In this document: positions 8,821 to 17,074 of the stretch, piece after piece
Numbering within the stretch: position 1 is the stretch's first letter
How the letters are laid out: each line of letters opens with the position of its first letter
NCBI GenBank assembly: GCA_028346125.1
Contig: JAOMEV010000018.1
Span: forward strand, 1 to 50,388
Direction: 5' to 3'
Origin: Bacteriovoracales bacterium
Lineage (GTDB): Bacteria; Bdellovibrionota; Bacteriovoracia; Bacteriovoracales; Bacteriovoracaceae
DNA length: 50,388 nucleotides
Notes under the pieces: model-generated
The model's input: the letters and a program-made list of their open reading frames with translations, nothing else
The model's database searches: none
What the model was told of the DNA's origin: nothing
Program-made: the position numbers and the translations under genes

Positions 8821-10204
8821 TTGATTGTCCTCCCACTAAAATTTCATCAATTTTAAGGGCCGCCTGCCCCACAGTTGTTGGAACTGAACCACTGACCGAG
8901 CCACACATCCCAGCAGCAAGGTCCAAATTGTCACTGATCATACTAATCTGCTGGAGAACCTCAGGACCAGTTCCAATAAGAGTCGCACTTTTTAAAGGTT
9001 TATCAATTTTTCCATTTTTAATTAGATAGCTTTCATTTGAGGCAAAATTAAACTCTCCTGTTCCTGGTTGAACAGATCCTCCACCCATTTTTTTACAATA
9101 AATACCTTCATCGATTGAAGAGATCATATCATCGAATGAGTCTTTTCCTGGCTCAATATATGTGTTTCTCATACGACTTGCTGGAGCAAATTTATAAGAT
9201 TCTTTTCTGCCTGAACCACTTCGAGGATGCCCTGTTTTAAGATGACCCACCTTATCTACGAGGAAGCCAGTCAAAATGCCATCTTTAATCAATTGGGTTT
9301 TTTGAGTAGGCATTCCTTCATCATCAATATTTATAGAACCCCAATAGTTACTCATCGTCCCGTCATCAACAGCACTCACGCAAGTATTAGCTATTTTCTT
9401 ATCCATTTTGTCCCAAAAAACAGAGGCCTTTTTTTGAACCGAAGTTGTTTCGAGAAGATGCCCACAAGCCTCATGAAAGATGACTCCACCAAATCCATTA
9501 TCTAAAATAACAGGCATTTTCCCTGAGGGGCAAGGGTCCGCAAATAATTTTGTCATAGCTTGCTTTGCAACCATTTCACCCATCTTCGTGGGATCAATTG
9601 TTTTAGACATTTCCCAGCCTGTAAGAGCACCCGGAGCTTCATAGCCCGTTGCCTGTTCACCTTCATGACTGGCCATTGTCATTGCAAAAAGTCTGCAATA
9701 ATGACGAGTATCTTCCGTATGAAGACCTTCAGAGTTGAAGATCTCTACCTCCTGCATTCTTTGACCAACACCCAGACGTACCTGTTCAATTTTTTCATGA
9801 TGGGCCCGTGCAGACTGGTCTATACTCATTAAGTAATCAATTTTTTGCTGATCAGGAACATCGCTGTTAATCCCGTTAATAGAAGGATGAATATCCTCAG
9901 CTTTTGAAAAATCAAAAGTTTTTTGTTCATGAACAGCACTTCTTTTTTCAGAAGCAGCGAGAAGTCTCGTTACTCTAATGAGTTCTTCTTTATCAATTCT
10001 ATTTGTATACCCATAAAGAACCTTAGTGCCATAAATCAGCCTGACACCAATTCCAAAGTCTATTCCACTTTTAATTTCATGAACTTTGGAAGAAAGCACT
10101 TGAATATTTTTTGATTTATGTCTTTCGACAAAGATATCACAAAAGTCAGCACCCAAACTGATGGCCTCGAAAAGCACATCTTGGGCGGTATTTTTATCCA
10201 GCAT
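8813..10204 (-). CDS. tldD: TldD zinc metalloprotease subunit
   Basis: 463 residues. The TldD active-site motif HEACGH is at residues 244-249 (HExxxH; two His bind zinc, Glu is the catalytic base), within GGVIFHEACGHLLETT. Family hallmarks downstream include SGRKESYKFAPASRMRNTYIEPG and GGGSVQPGTGEFNFA. TldD with TldE forms the peptidase that cleaves small unfolded peptides through a narrow entry; known roles are peptide-antibiotic maturation and antitoxin turnover. The ATG follows GGAG at 8 nt. It is the first gene of a two-gene operon with tldE. No peptide-antibiotic precursor or toxin-antitoxin module is visible nearby, so a general peptide-turnover role is the simplest reading. Confidence 0.96.
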   Translation of the reverse strand: MLDKNTAQDVLFEAISLGADFCDIFVERHKSKNIQVLSSKVHEIKSGIDFGIGVRLIYGTKVLYGYTNRIDKEELIRVTRLLAASEKRSAVHEQKTFDFSKAEDIHPSINGINSDVPDQQKIDYLMSIDQSARAHHEKIEQVRLGVGQRMQEVEIFNSEGLHTEDTRHYCRLFAMTMASHEGEQATGYEAPGALTGWEMSKTIDPTKMGEMVAKQAMTKLFADPCPSGKMPVILDNGFGGVIFHEACGHLLETTSVQKKASVFWDKMDKKIANTCVSAVDDGTMSNYWGSINIDDEGMPTQKTQLIKDGILTGFLVDKVGHLKTGHPRSGSGRKESYKFAPASRMRNTYIEPGKDSFDDMISSIDEGIYCKKMGGGSVQPGTGEFNFASNESYLIKNGKIDKPLKSATLIGTGPEVLQQISMISDNLDLAAGMCGSVSGSVPTTVGQAALKIDEILVGGQSNG

Positions 10205-10279
10205 AAAGTCATCTCCTTCAATGAAGTCCTTAGGCCACTAATAATAATCGAGAATTGCTAATAGGGTAGGATCAATGCA

Positions 10280-13200
10280 TTATTTCTTTTCGTATTTGAG
10301 AAGTTTATTTCGGCCATTAATGGATTTATAACGCTTTGAGATGATTTTGAAGATACCTTTGGCCCTTCCTGCGAGTCCCCCATCACCTGCGGGACCTCGA
10401 AAGTTCATTTGTCCCCCATCTCCTCCGGAGACCATGCCTCCCATATCTGAACCGACGCCACCACCGGCCATTTTTCCTCCTCCTTGAAACTGGGCCACTT
10501 GTAATTCACCACCTTGAAGATCAGACCCTCCTTCATCACCAATCGCTGCTTGTCCAGGATCTCCGCCACCGCCTTCATCACCTCCACCTTCAATAAGTCC
10601 AGGGCCACCAGCTTCGCCACCGCCTCCGCCTTCTGCAGAAGCAACTTCACCGAGACCTTGCATGGCCTGGGGTTCACCAGATGCAGTTTCTTCTCCACCT
10701 CCGCCCATATCGTCACCTCCGGAGCCAAGGGAGTCAACTCCTCCGTCTCCACTTGAAGCTTTAATATTGCCGGCCTTTCTGTTAACTCCCAATTTTAGTC
10801 TTTTCCTAGGTGCTATTTTTGTAGCGGCTCCCCCTTGAAAGCCTATCTTCAAAGCCTCGGAAGCAAATATTTTCCCTTTTTTATTAAGAGCACTTAAATC
10901 CTTGCAAATTTTAACAGGTGCTATAGGTGTCCCATTACATAATTTATTGAAGTTCTCTGTTAAGATAGGCGTCATGGTAAAAGGAACTTCCATGGCCTTT
11001 GTTCCATCCATCGCTGCCTGAACTACATTTGCTTGATTATTAAAAATCATTGCTTGCATAAAGGAAACGAGAGCATCTTTTCCCACACCTACAAGGTACA
11101 TTTTTAACTGCTCTCTGGCATTGCTATTTCTTAAAAGGGCCACACTACTATTCGCAATAGTGTCCTGACAGGGGTCATCTGTTGTCGCTTTATCCTTTGA
11201 TGTAATTGCTGCTGATTCACCACCTTCTTCTGGTTCTGATGCGCTGGCCTCACCTTCCATTTCTCCAAAGCCACTGCTGCCATGGATATTCCCTTTAACA
11301 AACTCTAAAACATCAAAGCCAATTGGTCGGCACTTAAACGCCCTGTAAGATGCTAAAAACTTTTCTAACCATTCTTTGTAGATTCTTTTATTTTCTTTTT
11401 CTATCTCTGCTAAATTGGATAGACCCGATTTACATAACCCATAAAGTTTTGCTTTATCGGGGAATTTTGAAAATGAAGAGCCTAAAACGGCCAACTTTGT
11501 GGCCTGAAACCCCATTTTAGCAAATTGGAACTTCTTTTTTGACTCAATACCTTCTTTTTGGGCCTCAAGGGCAAGTTGTTGTACGCTTAAGTTCGTAGAT
11601 CTCTTTTTATGATCTGCCATTCTTTCTGTTTGGCTTTTCATTAAAACGTTAATTTCTTGATCAATACTCTTTTTCTCATTCTCAATGTTAATTTTATTTT
11701 GAGGTGTTAAACCTTCCTTCTGCAGTTCTGCATCAAGTTCTTGTTTTCTTTGTTCAAGCACCAATTTCTTTTCGTTCATCTGTTGTTCAAGTAATTCAAC
11801 GTTAGTTTTGCTTTTTTGAGTAATATATTCGGCACAACCAGGGTTTTCCGGGTCAGTGCTAACTGTCATTTCCATATTTGGGTTTTTCAAGTATTCGGCC
11901 TGACACTTTACCTTTTGCATCCTCTTTTTTGCGTCTATATCCATTTTGAGTTTCATGGCAGTATTAAACCCTTCAGTCGCAATACGAAAAGCATTCATAT
12001 GACTGATGGCCCTTCTACACGCTGGATAATCCTGAGTTTCAGCACCACTTGTCGAACAACTAAAGGCCAACTCCATCTGCTCAGTTTGCGCCTCTCCAGA
12101 CTGAAACTGCCTGGACATTTGCATCTGCATTTGAATTTGGTTGAAGCTTCCACCTCCTTCTTCTCCTCCTGAACTGGAAGCCGAAGTGTATTCGGATTGT
12201 CCATAGTCCATCATTGAAGTAAGGTGAATGAGTGCTGCACACTTTCTTATTTTTGCAAAATGCTCCTCCACCTTAGGAATAACATTCATAAAGTGCTTTT
12301 TTATAGATTGAAGTTTCTCCATCGCAGACTTTGGGCCTCCGCCTCCTTCTCCTGCTTCACCAGAACCCCATTCTTTTTTCATCTGAACTAGCTTTTTATA
12401 TTGATTCAATTTTGCATTTTTTTCTGCTTCCCTCAAAGGGTTCACATCTCCATCAGCCTCATGCGTATCCAAATCCATCTCAGCGTTTTCATCCTCCAAA
12501 GAGCTTACTTCGGTTGGACTTACCCCCATTTGAACCAAATCTCTTTTAAGCTCAATCATTTGTTCTTCGAAGGACAGACTTCTTCTCAACTGCCTTATAG
12601 CTAAATCCCACTCTCTTGGAGTTAAGGCATAAGGTTTAATCTTGGCCATTATTGATTTGGCCATATCATGCCAAGAACCTGCCCAAGTTTCAGAACCAGA
12701 AGATTTAGCATTCACTAAAATATCCCACTCACCACTCGAAAAACCTTGGCATTCTTTAAAAAGCATGGCCCCTTGAAATTTAGGAGAATAGGCGTGTCCG
12801 ACTCTTTTATTGGCCAATTTATCGGTTGAAATTTGAAAAGGATTTTTCCAAAGTTCTGGCGGTTCTCCTCTCTGCAAAGCTGACTTGGCTTCAACACACT
12901 CAGAACCTTCACTTTCCCAGGTTTTCTTTTGGGCCATCTCGTTTGCCGCTTCTACCTTTCGATAGCTAGACTTTGCTTTTTGCCATTTACTTTTGTTAGT
13001 CGGCTTTTCTGCTGTGGCCGCTTCGGTATTTTTAAACTCTTCTTGTTTTTGTTTTTCAAAGGCAGTGGCCGATTCGTCCATGTTTTTTACATGGGCCTTC
13101 TTCTTTTCCTCTAGGTCTTTAGCTGTATTTTCGAGTGCATTGACCCTTTCTTCTTTGCTCATACCATCAAATATTTCAAACTTTTTTTGGGTACTTTCTT

Positions 13201-13393
13201 TATTCATCTTAAATTTAGTCACAGAGTTCATAAGAGTATCTGCTGAGGCTGCTGGTGCCGCTGTGTCTGCCGCTCCGTGGATTCCCTCTTCGGTGTAGAC
13301 ACTTGAGTGTAAAAATAAACAGAAAAGAAGAATCAAGGTCTTCGATGATCTCAGTATAGTTCTTGCCAATATCTGAATCGTTTCTTTTTTCAT
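10280..13393 (-). CDS. Large exported coiled-coil protein with Gly-rich C-terminal region, function unknown
   Basis: 1,037 residues. A basic N-terminus and hydrophobic stretch (~16-33, TLILLFCLFLHSSVYT) form a signal peptide. Charged, strongly helical segments dominate to about residue 620 (for example NVELLEQQMNEKKLVLEQRK), interrupted by Gly/Ser/Glu patches (~345-355, ~410-430, ~720-745) and a Met/Gln-rich stretch (IQMQMQMSRQFQ). Several Cys are scattered through the middle, consistent with oxidising surroundings. About residues 880-1010 are extremely Gly-rich and acidic and the gene is locally GC-richer there. A basic tail (GIFKIISKRYKSINGRNKLLKYEKK region) ends the protein. No enzymatic motif is recognised. 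The Shine-Dalgarno is poor (GAGG only ~2 nt from the ATG). Overlapping sigma-28-like and sigma-70-like promoters precede it. A large structural or surface role is plausible but unproven. Confidence 0.88.
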   Translation of the reverse strand: MKKETIQILARTILRSSKTLILLFCLFLHSSVYTEEGIHGAADTAAPAASADTLMNSVTKFKMNKESTQKKFEIFDGMSKEERVNALENTAKDLEEKKKAHVKNMDESATAFEKQKQEEFKNTEAATAEKPTNKSKWQKAKSSYRKVEAANEMAQKKTWESEGSECVEAKSALQRGEPPELWKNPFQISTDKLANKRVGHAYSPKFQGAMLFKECQGFSSGEWDILVNAKSSGSETWAGSWHDMAKSIMAKIKPYALTPREWDLAIRQLRRSLSFEEQMIELKRDLVQMGVSPTEVSSLEDENAEMDLDTHEADGDVNPLREAEKNAKLNQYKKLVQMKKEWGSGEAGEGGGGPKSAMEKLQSIKKHFMNVIPKVEEHFAKIRKCAALIHLTSMMDYGQSEYTSASSSGGEEGGGSFNQIQMQMQMSRQFQSGEAQTEQMELAFSCSTSGAETQDYPACRRAISHMNAFRIATEGFNTAMKLKMDIDAKKRMQKVKCQAEYLKNPNMEMTVSTDPENPGCAEYITQKSKTNVELLEQQMNEKKLVLEQRKQELDAELQKEGLTPQNKINIENEKKSIDQEINVLMKSQTERMADHKKRSTNLSVQQLALEAQKEGIESKKKFQFAKMGFQATKLAVLGSSFSKFPDKAKLYGLCKSGLSNLAEIEKENKRIYKEWLEKFLASYRAFKCRPIGFDVLEFVKGNIHGSSGFGEMEGEASASEPEEGGESAAITSKDKATTDDPCQDTIANSSVALLRNSNAREQLKMYLVGVGKDALVSFMQAMIFNNQANVVQAAMDGTKAMEVPFTMTPILTENFNKLCNGTPIAPVKICKDLSALNKKGKIFASEALKIGFQGGAATKIAPRKRLKLGVNRKAGNIKASSGDGGVDSLGSGGDDMGGGGEETASGEPQAMQGLGEVASAEGGGGGEAGGPGLIEGGGDEGGGGDPGQAAIGDEGGSDLQGGELQVAQFQGGGKMAGGGVGSDMGGMVSGGDGGQMNFRGPAGDGGLAGRAKGIFKIISKRYKSINGRNKLLKYEKK

Positions 13394-13434
13394 GACCTCA
13401 AACTAAACAATTAAAAGTTATTTCCTATCCTTAG

Positions 13435-13463
13435 ATTATACCTGTCCTTATCGGTCAGGTTAA
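13435..13463 (-). promoter_or_regulatory. Sigma-70-like promoter candidate for the 1,037-residue protein gene
   Basis: Minus strand TTAACC (4 of 6 matches to TTGACA), a 17-base spacer, and a perfect TATAAT. The -10 lies about 42 bp before the ATG at 13393. It overlaps the sigma-28-like element, so either or both may be used. Confidence 0.45.
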
Positions 13464-13474
13464 AAATATCTTTA
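13448..13474 (-). promoter_or_regulatory. Sigma-28-like promoter candidate for the 1,037-residue protein gene
   Basis: Minus strand TAAA, exactly 15 bases, then ACCGATAA: one mismatch in twelve to the FliA consensus TAAA-N15-GCCGATAA, and the base after TAAA is G as in the extended consensus. It is about 55 bp upstream of the start codon. This is the best of four such matches in the window. Confidence 0.5.
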
Positions 13475-13541
13475 ATATGGGGTCAAATTACTGAACTACC
13501 GTGGAGGCCCAAGAGAAAAAATTGAGAATTAATTCTGGCAC

Positions 13542-13958
13542 TTAGAGAGAGGAGCTTTCTGGCCTTTTTCTCCATTTAGAGGCCTTTTTGAGAAAGATCT
13601 GGTCTTCGTCGAAATTCGGACAAAGAGTCCTTATGGCCTCAGAAGTGGCCGTTTTCCAGAGGGTTCTTTTTGGGATAATTATGGTATCAGATGAAATGCT
13701 TTCAAATTCACCTAATACAATTAATTTTGTTTTGAGGTCATTGTAGCTTAGGTATTCTTCTATGATTGCCGCGGTATCTTCCTGATTTGTGTGTGAGGCG
13801 GTCACAATCACTTTTACTTTTGGGAAAAGGCTTAGATAATTAAGAGCTTCTGCTGCAGTATCCCTCACGAGGACATTCTCTGGGAAGAATTCATTTAATT
13901 CCATCAACATGAGATCTCTGAGGCTTGGATTATCTTCAACTAGAATCATTTTTAACAT
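13542..13958 (-). CDS. Degenerate response-regulator receiver domain protein
   Basis: 138 residues with a CheY-like fold signature: MILVEDN at the N-terminus with acidic residues E8 and D9, and the conserved Lys in IIIPK (K97) near the end. The phospho-acceptor Asp expected near residue 53 (usually LLDxxMP) is replaced: the strand reads VIVTASHTNQED, with Thr at that place. Phosphorylation in the normal way is therefore unlikely, and the protein is probably a pseudo-receiver working by protein contacts. There is no output domain; the ~35-residue tail ends in basic and Ser residues (KWRKRPESSSL). AAGGA precedes the ATG. It stands between the large Gly-rich protein and the methyltransferase, all leftward, with gaps of 148 and 79 bp. 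Partner unknown. Confidence 0.82.
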   Translation of the reverse strand: MLKMILVEDNPSLRDLMLMELNEFFPENVLVRDTAAEALNYLSLFPKVKVIVTASHTNQEDTAAIIEEYLSYNDLKTKLIVLGEFESISSDTIIIPKRTLWKTATSEAIRTLCPNFDEDQIFLKKASKWRKRPESSSL

Positions 13959-14037
13959 ATTTTTCCTTAACTTCTTAACATCACTTAATAATCTTATGCC
14001 CTTTTAAGGCAACAATCTACACTTATCCCTAGATAAG

Positions 14038-14841
14038 CTAAAATTTTCCTAGGTCTTTGTCTCTCAAAGCACCGAAAGGGACACGTGAAAGCTTGTTTTC
14101 TAGCTCCATATCACGAGGGGCCTCTAACCTGGCCCTTGTTGAGGTTCTTTTAGAAGAAAATCCTGGTGCATTCGACAAAATCCAGCCCGCCTCATCAAGA
14201 GATTTCCTAATACTCGAGGAAGAGCTATAGGTAGAAAGCACAACAGAGGTATCAGAAACTGACTTTAGATCAAGAAACCATTCATAAGTCCAAAGTGAAG
14301 GGTTTTTTTTGGGTGAAAATGGGTCTTGAAAAATGGCATTGATACCACTCAAAAGGCCTATTTTTATGGCCAAGTTAAGTGTTTTTCGAGCATCTCCAAT
14401 AAAAATTAGGACTTTTCCTAAACCAATTTTTCCTTCAAAAAAGTTGAGATCTCCTTCATTTTTGAACTCTCCTTTAAGAGGAAGGGCCTCTTTTGGCCAA
14501 TTTTCTAGGGCCCATTCAACAAGTCCTTTGTCCAGTTCGAAGGATTTAAAAGTGAAAGGAGTACCTTTCCTTTCCTTTTCATAAAAGTCTGAAACAACCT
14601 GTAGACCAACTCCAGGGCCGAAACCAACCTCTAAAATATTCACCTGGCCTTCTAAAGACTTTTTTGGAACTTCACAACCTTCGAGGTAGTTAAAACAAGT
14701 CTCTTCCCAAGCGCCATCGAGACTGTGGCAAGCTTCTTGAAAGGCCTCGCTGTAAAGGGTGGAGGTTTTATCTTGGGTGGGGATAATCTTATAATTTCCA
14801 AGGACCCCTTCAAAAAGGACCTCTTCGTTTTCAATCTTCAT
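14038..14841 (-). CDS. MnmC N-domain-like SAM-dependent methyltransferase (DUF752 type)
   Basis: 267 residues. A Rossmann-fold SAM site EVGFGPGVG is at 71-79, and the family motif FQDPFSPKKNPSLW at 171-184 matches the FLDGFxPxKNPxxW motif of the MnmC methyltransferase domain. In that family the enzyme methylates aminomethyl-uridine at the wobble position of tRNA to complete mnm5U. The FAD-dependent oxidase half of bifunctional MnmC is absent, so this is the single-domain (MnmD-like) form. Asp173 in place of the usual D-G position supports the same loop with a small change. No good Shine-Dalgarno precedes the ATG. It is divergent from the small membrane protein at 15008. Confident on fold, fairly confident on tRNA modification. 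Confidence 0.82.
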   Translation of the reverse strand: MKIENEEVLFEGVLGNYKIIPTQDKTSTLYSEAFQEACHSLDGAWEETCFNYLEGCEVPKKSLEGQVNILEVGFGPGVGLQVVSDFYEKERKGTPFTFKSFELDKGLVEWALENWPKEALPLKGEFKNEGDLNFFEGKIGLGKVLIFIGDARKTLNLAIKIGLLSGINAIFQDPFSPKKNPSLWTYEWFLDLKSVSDTSVVLSTYSSSSSIRKSLDEAGWILSNAPGFSSKRTSTRARLEAPRDMELENKLSRVPFGALRDKDLGKF

Positions 14842-14969
14842 TAAAAAAGGAATAATTCATTAAATTCCCTTTGGCCAGAGCTTGGACAACATAATGTATT
14901 TAATTTTCTTACAAAAGGTTCATCTATGTCCTCAATATAATAGACGAAGGCCACCAGACTGAGGTTGTC

Positions 14970-14978
14970 TGTTATAAT
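14970..14978 (+). promoter_or_regulatory. Extended -10 promoter candidate for the 74-residue membrane protein
   Basis: TGTTATAAT is a perfect TATAAT preceded by the TGn extension. No good -35 is present at 16-18 bp, as is common for extended -10 promoters. It would give a leader of about 20 nt before the AAAGGAGG Shine-Dalgarno. Confidence 0.5.
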
Positions 14979-15007
14979 GATCCAGATCTTTCGTAAAGGA
15001 GGCCCCA

Positions 15008-15232
15008 ATGAAAGAGACTGATCTCCCCATGTGGATAATGGGAACAATCCTAGGTCTGACAATCGGTGGTCTGGCACTGATGGACTTCATAAAGATGATG
15101 TTCGATCAAATTGAGCCTGAGGACCTTATCGATAAAGATTTAATTGAGCTACCTGAAGAGCAAATGGAGCAAAAAATGGCGGTTGAGGGTCAGGAAGAGG
15201 AGGCCCCCTCTGACGAAGAGAAGGCCGCCTAA
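15008..15232 (+). CDS. Small single-span membrane protein with acidic tail
   Basis: 74 residues. One hydrophobic helix spans about residues 8-30 (MWIMGTILGLTIGGLALMDF). The rest is strongly acidic (LIDKDLIELPEEQMEQ and an E/D-rich end). The start is excellent: AAAGGAGG 5 nt before the ATG, behind an extended -10 promoter, so it is a real and probably well-expressed gene despite its size. The stop is 1 bp from the stop of the convergent acyl-CoA dehydrogenase. I do not recognise the family; an accessory subunit of a membrane complex is a possibility without direct evidence. Confidence 0.82.
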   Translation: MKETDLPMWIMGTILGLTIGGLALMDFIKMMFDQIEPEDLIDKDLIELPEEQMEQKMAVEGQEEEAPSDEEKAA

Positions 15233-15233
15233 C

Positions 15234-17006
15234 TTAATCTTCTTTTTTTGCCCTTATGTTCCAATCGACATAAATGCCCTCAAGTCTTGGCTGAACAAGT
15301 TCTCGGTATCTGAAATAAAGCGTTTTCCTTCCTTCTTCTTTATTTGTGTGATCACAAAGAACACGAAGGGTTTCAATGTATGAAAGTGCTTGGCATAAAG
15401 TTTCAGCATGGGTCATGAGCCTGTTCACATTTTCTTCTTTGGCCCAGCTTTTTAAAGAAAAAACCTCTTTTCCACCAGGGTTCAGGGTTGAAAGGAGAAG
15501 AGAGACGAGTTTTCTCTTGAACTTAAAATGGACAGTTTTAAAATCTTTCATCCACTCGGAACCCTCTTTAAGAGGATTTGCCCACTTATGCTTAAAAACA
15601 ACATTGGAAGCAAACCTTTTTGGGTCCTTCACCGCATACTTAACCATATCTTTCAAGGCCATAAGTGCCTGAATTTGGCTAGTTCCTTCGTAGAGCAGGG
15701 GTCCAAAAATGTCCCTGTGGATTCTTTCCTGGGGATACTCCTTCATGTAGCCGTAGCCGCCAAGAATTTGAATTCCCTTGATGGTCAAGATAGAGGCCAA
15801 TTCGCAGCCATAATATTTCACAAGGGGTGTTCTTTTACGGGTCCAAAGCTGGGCCTCTTCAAACATTTCTTCCTCTTCTTTGGTGAGGTCGCCCGTTTGA
15901 GTTTTTTTGAGATCTAGCCTTTGGTAGACATCAAAATAGGTGCAAGTATCGACTAAAAGTGCCCGTAACCCATCTCTTTCGGTTTCAAAATCCTCCAAAT
16001 TTCTCTTCATAAGAGGAAGTTCTTCAATGGGCTTTCCGAATTGAAGCCTTTCTCCCGCGTATTTTCTGGCATAAGAAATGGACGCCTCAATTCCTCCAAG
16101 GGCCTGAAAGGCCGTCACAAGCCTTGCTTCATTCATTAAATGGAGCATGTATTTAAAGCCCTGATTGGGTTCACCGACAATTTTTGCGACGGAATTTTCA
16201 TAAACAACTTCCGTCGTAAAGGAGCCATGCATGCCCATTTTATCTTCGTTTTTGGCCACGGTGAAGTTGAGCCCTTCTTTCCCTGGGATTTCTTGCTCCA
16301 CAAGAAACATGGAAATTCCCTCAAGGCCTTCAGGTCCACCTTTAATTCTCGCCAAAACAAGGCCAATTCCACCACCACCATTAGTGATAAAGATCTTAGA
16401 ACCGTTAATAAGGTAAGTTCCATCATCTTGAGGCGTCGCACTTGTAATGATAGAGCCAAGGTCTGATCCACAACCAGGTTCAGTGAGGCACATCGAGCCT
16501 GAGATTTCACCGGCAATAATCTTGGGAATCAGACGAGCTGCCGTTTCCTCATCTGCAAACCGATGAAGCATCTCTCCAATAGAGGTGAAAAAAGCAATCT
16601 GAGTCGAAGATGCAATGCAACCTCTTGCCATTTGTGCAAGTCCTATGAGACTCGCCGTAGCTGGAGTTTCTAACCCGCCATGCTTTTTGGGCAAAGGTAC
16701 TCCAAAAACTGAAAGTTCTGTGGCCTCTCGGTAAAGTTCCGAAAGTGCCTCTCCGGGGATGGTCCTACCATTTTCTACTTTTCCTGCGCCCTCCACATCG
16801 AGCCTTTCGGCCCTCGTGGCAACAGAATTTGCGGCCCAATCCCCAGTGCTAGCTAGGAGCTCTTCTAAAAAGTCCAACACCTCTTGTTTTGATTCAAACC
16901 CTTCCTCAGTGGGATATTCAGGGTAGAAGAGGGGGAGAATTTTGTCCCAGTCAATAGCATTTCTAAAAAGCCATTTCCATTCCTGTTCATCGCTGTAAAA
17001 ATTCAC
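15234..17006 (-). CDS. Acyl-CoA dehydrogenase, long DmdC-like type
   Basis: 590 residues, the length of the long acyl-CoA dehydrogenases related to 3-methylmercaptopropionyl-CoA dehydrogenase (DmdC) rather than the ~380-residue classical ones. Visible family motifs are MCLTEPGCGSDLGS (FAD/substrate contact, ~183-196), GSKIFITNGG, the flavin-binding segment QILGGYGYMKEYPQERIHRD, and YEGTSQIQ (~436) with the Glu that is the usual catalytic base. The C-terminal ~130 residues form the extra helical domain of this subfamily. It should catalyse FAD-dependent alpha,beta-desaturation of an acyl-CoA; the substrate cannot be deduced. The start is a GTG with AAAGGA 6 nt upstream. Single gene, convergent with 15008-15232 (1 bp apart). 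Confidence 0.94.
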   Translation of the reverse strand: MNFYSDEQEWKWLFRNAIDWDKILPLFYPEYPTEEGFESKQEVLDFLEELLASTGDWAANSVATRAERLDVEGAGKVENGRTIPGEALSELYREATELSVFGVPLPKKHGGLETPATASLIGLAQMARGCIASSTQIAFFTSIGEMLHRFADEETAARLIPKIIAGEISGSMCLTEPGCGSDLGSIITSATPQDDGTYLINGSKIFITNGGGGIGLVLARIKGGPEGLEGISMFLVEQEIPGKEGLNFTVAKNEDKMGMHGSFTTEVVYENSVAKIVGEPNQGFKYMLHLMNEARLVTAFQALGGIEASISYARKYAGERLQFGKPIEELPLMKRNLEDFETERDGLRALLVDTCTYFDVYQRLDLKKTQTGDLTKEEEEMFEEAQLWTRKRTPLVKYYGCELASILTIKGIQILGGYGYMKEYPQERIHRDIFGPLLYEGTSQIQALMALKDMVKYAVKDPKRFASNVVFKHKWANPLKEGSEWMKDFKTVHFKFKRKLVSLLLSTLNPGGKEVFSLKSWAKEENVNRLMTHAETLCQALSYIETLRVLCDHTNKEEGRKTLYFRYRELVQPRLEGIYVDWNIRAKKED

Positions 17007-17074
17007 AACAAATCCTTTGATAAGTGGAGGTTAATAAAGTATTTTTTTATCATTTTTCAACGGGAACTGAAAGA

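Noticed and set aside
11816..12172. 118-residue + strand ORF
   Set aside because: It is antisense to the 1,037-residue exported protein gene, has Phe/Ser/Leu-rich shadow composition and no ribosome site. The same applies to other long + strand shadows at 5451, 29367, 46022 and 33602.
14022..14037. CTTATC/GATAAG hairpin directly after the methyltransferase stop
   Set aside because: Perfect 6-bp stem with a tetraloop, but no T tract follows, so terminator function is unsupported.
14841..15077. 78-residue minus-strand ORF abutting the methyltransferase gene
   Set aside because: It covers the divergent promoter and the start of the well-supported 74-residue gene, and its sequence is shadow-like.
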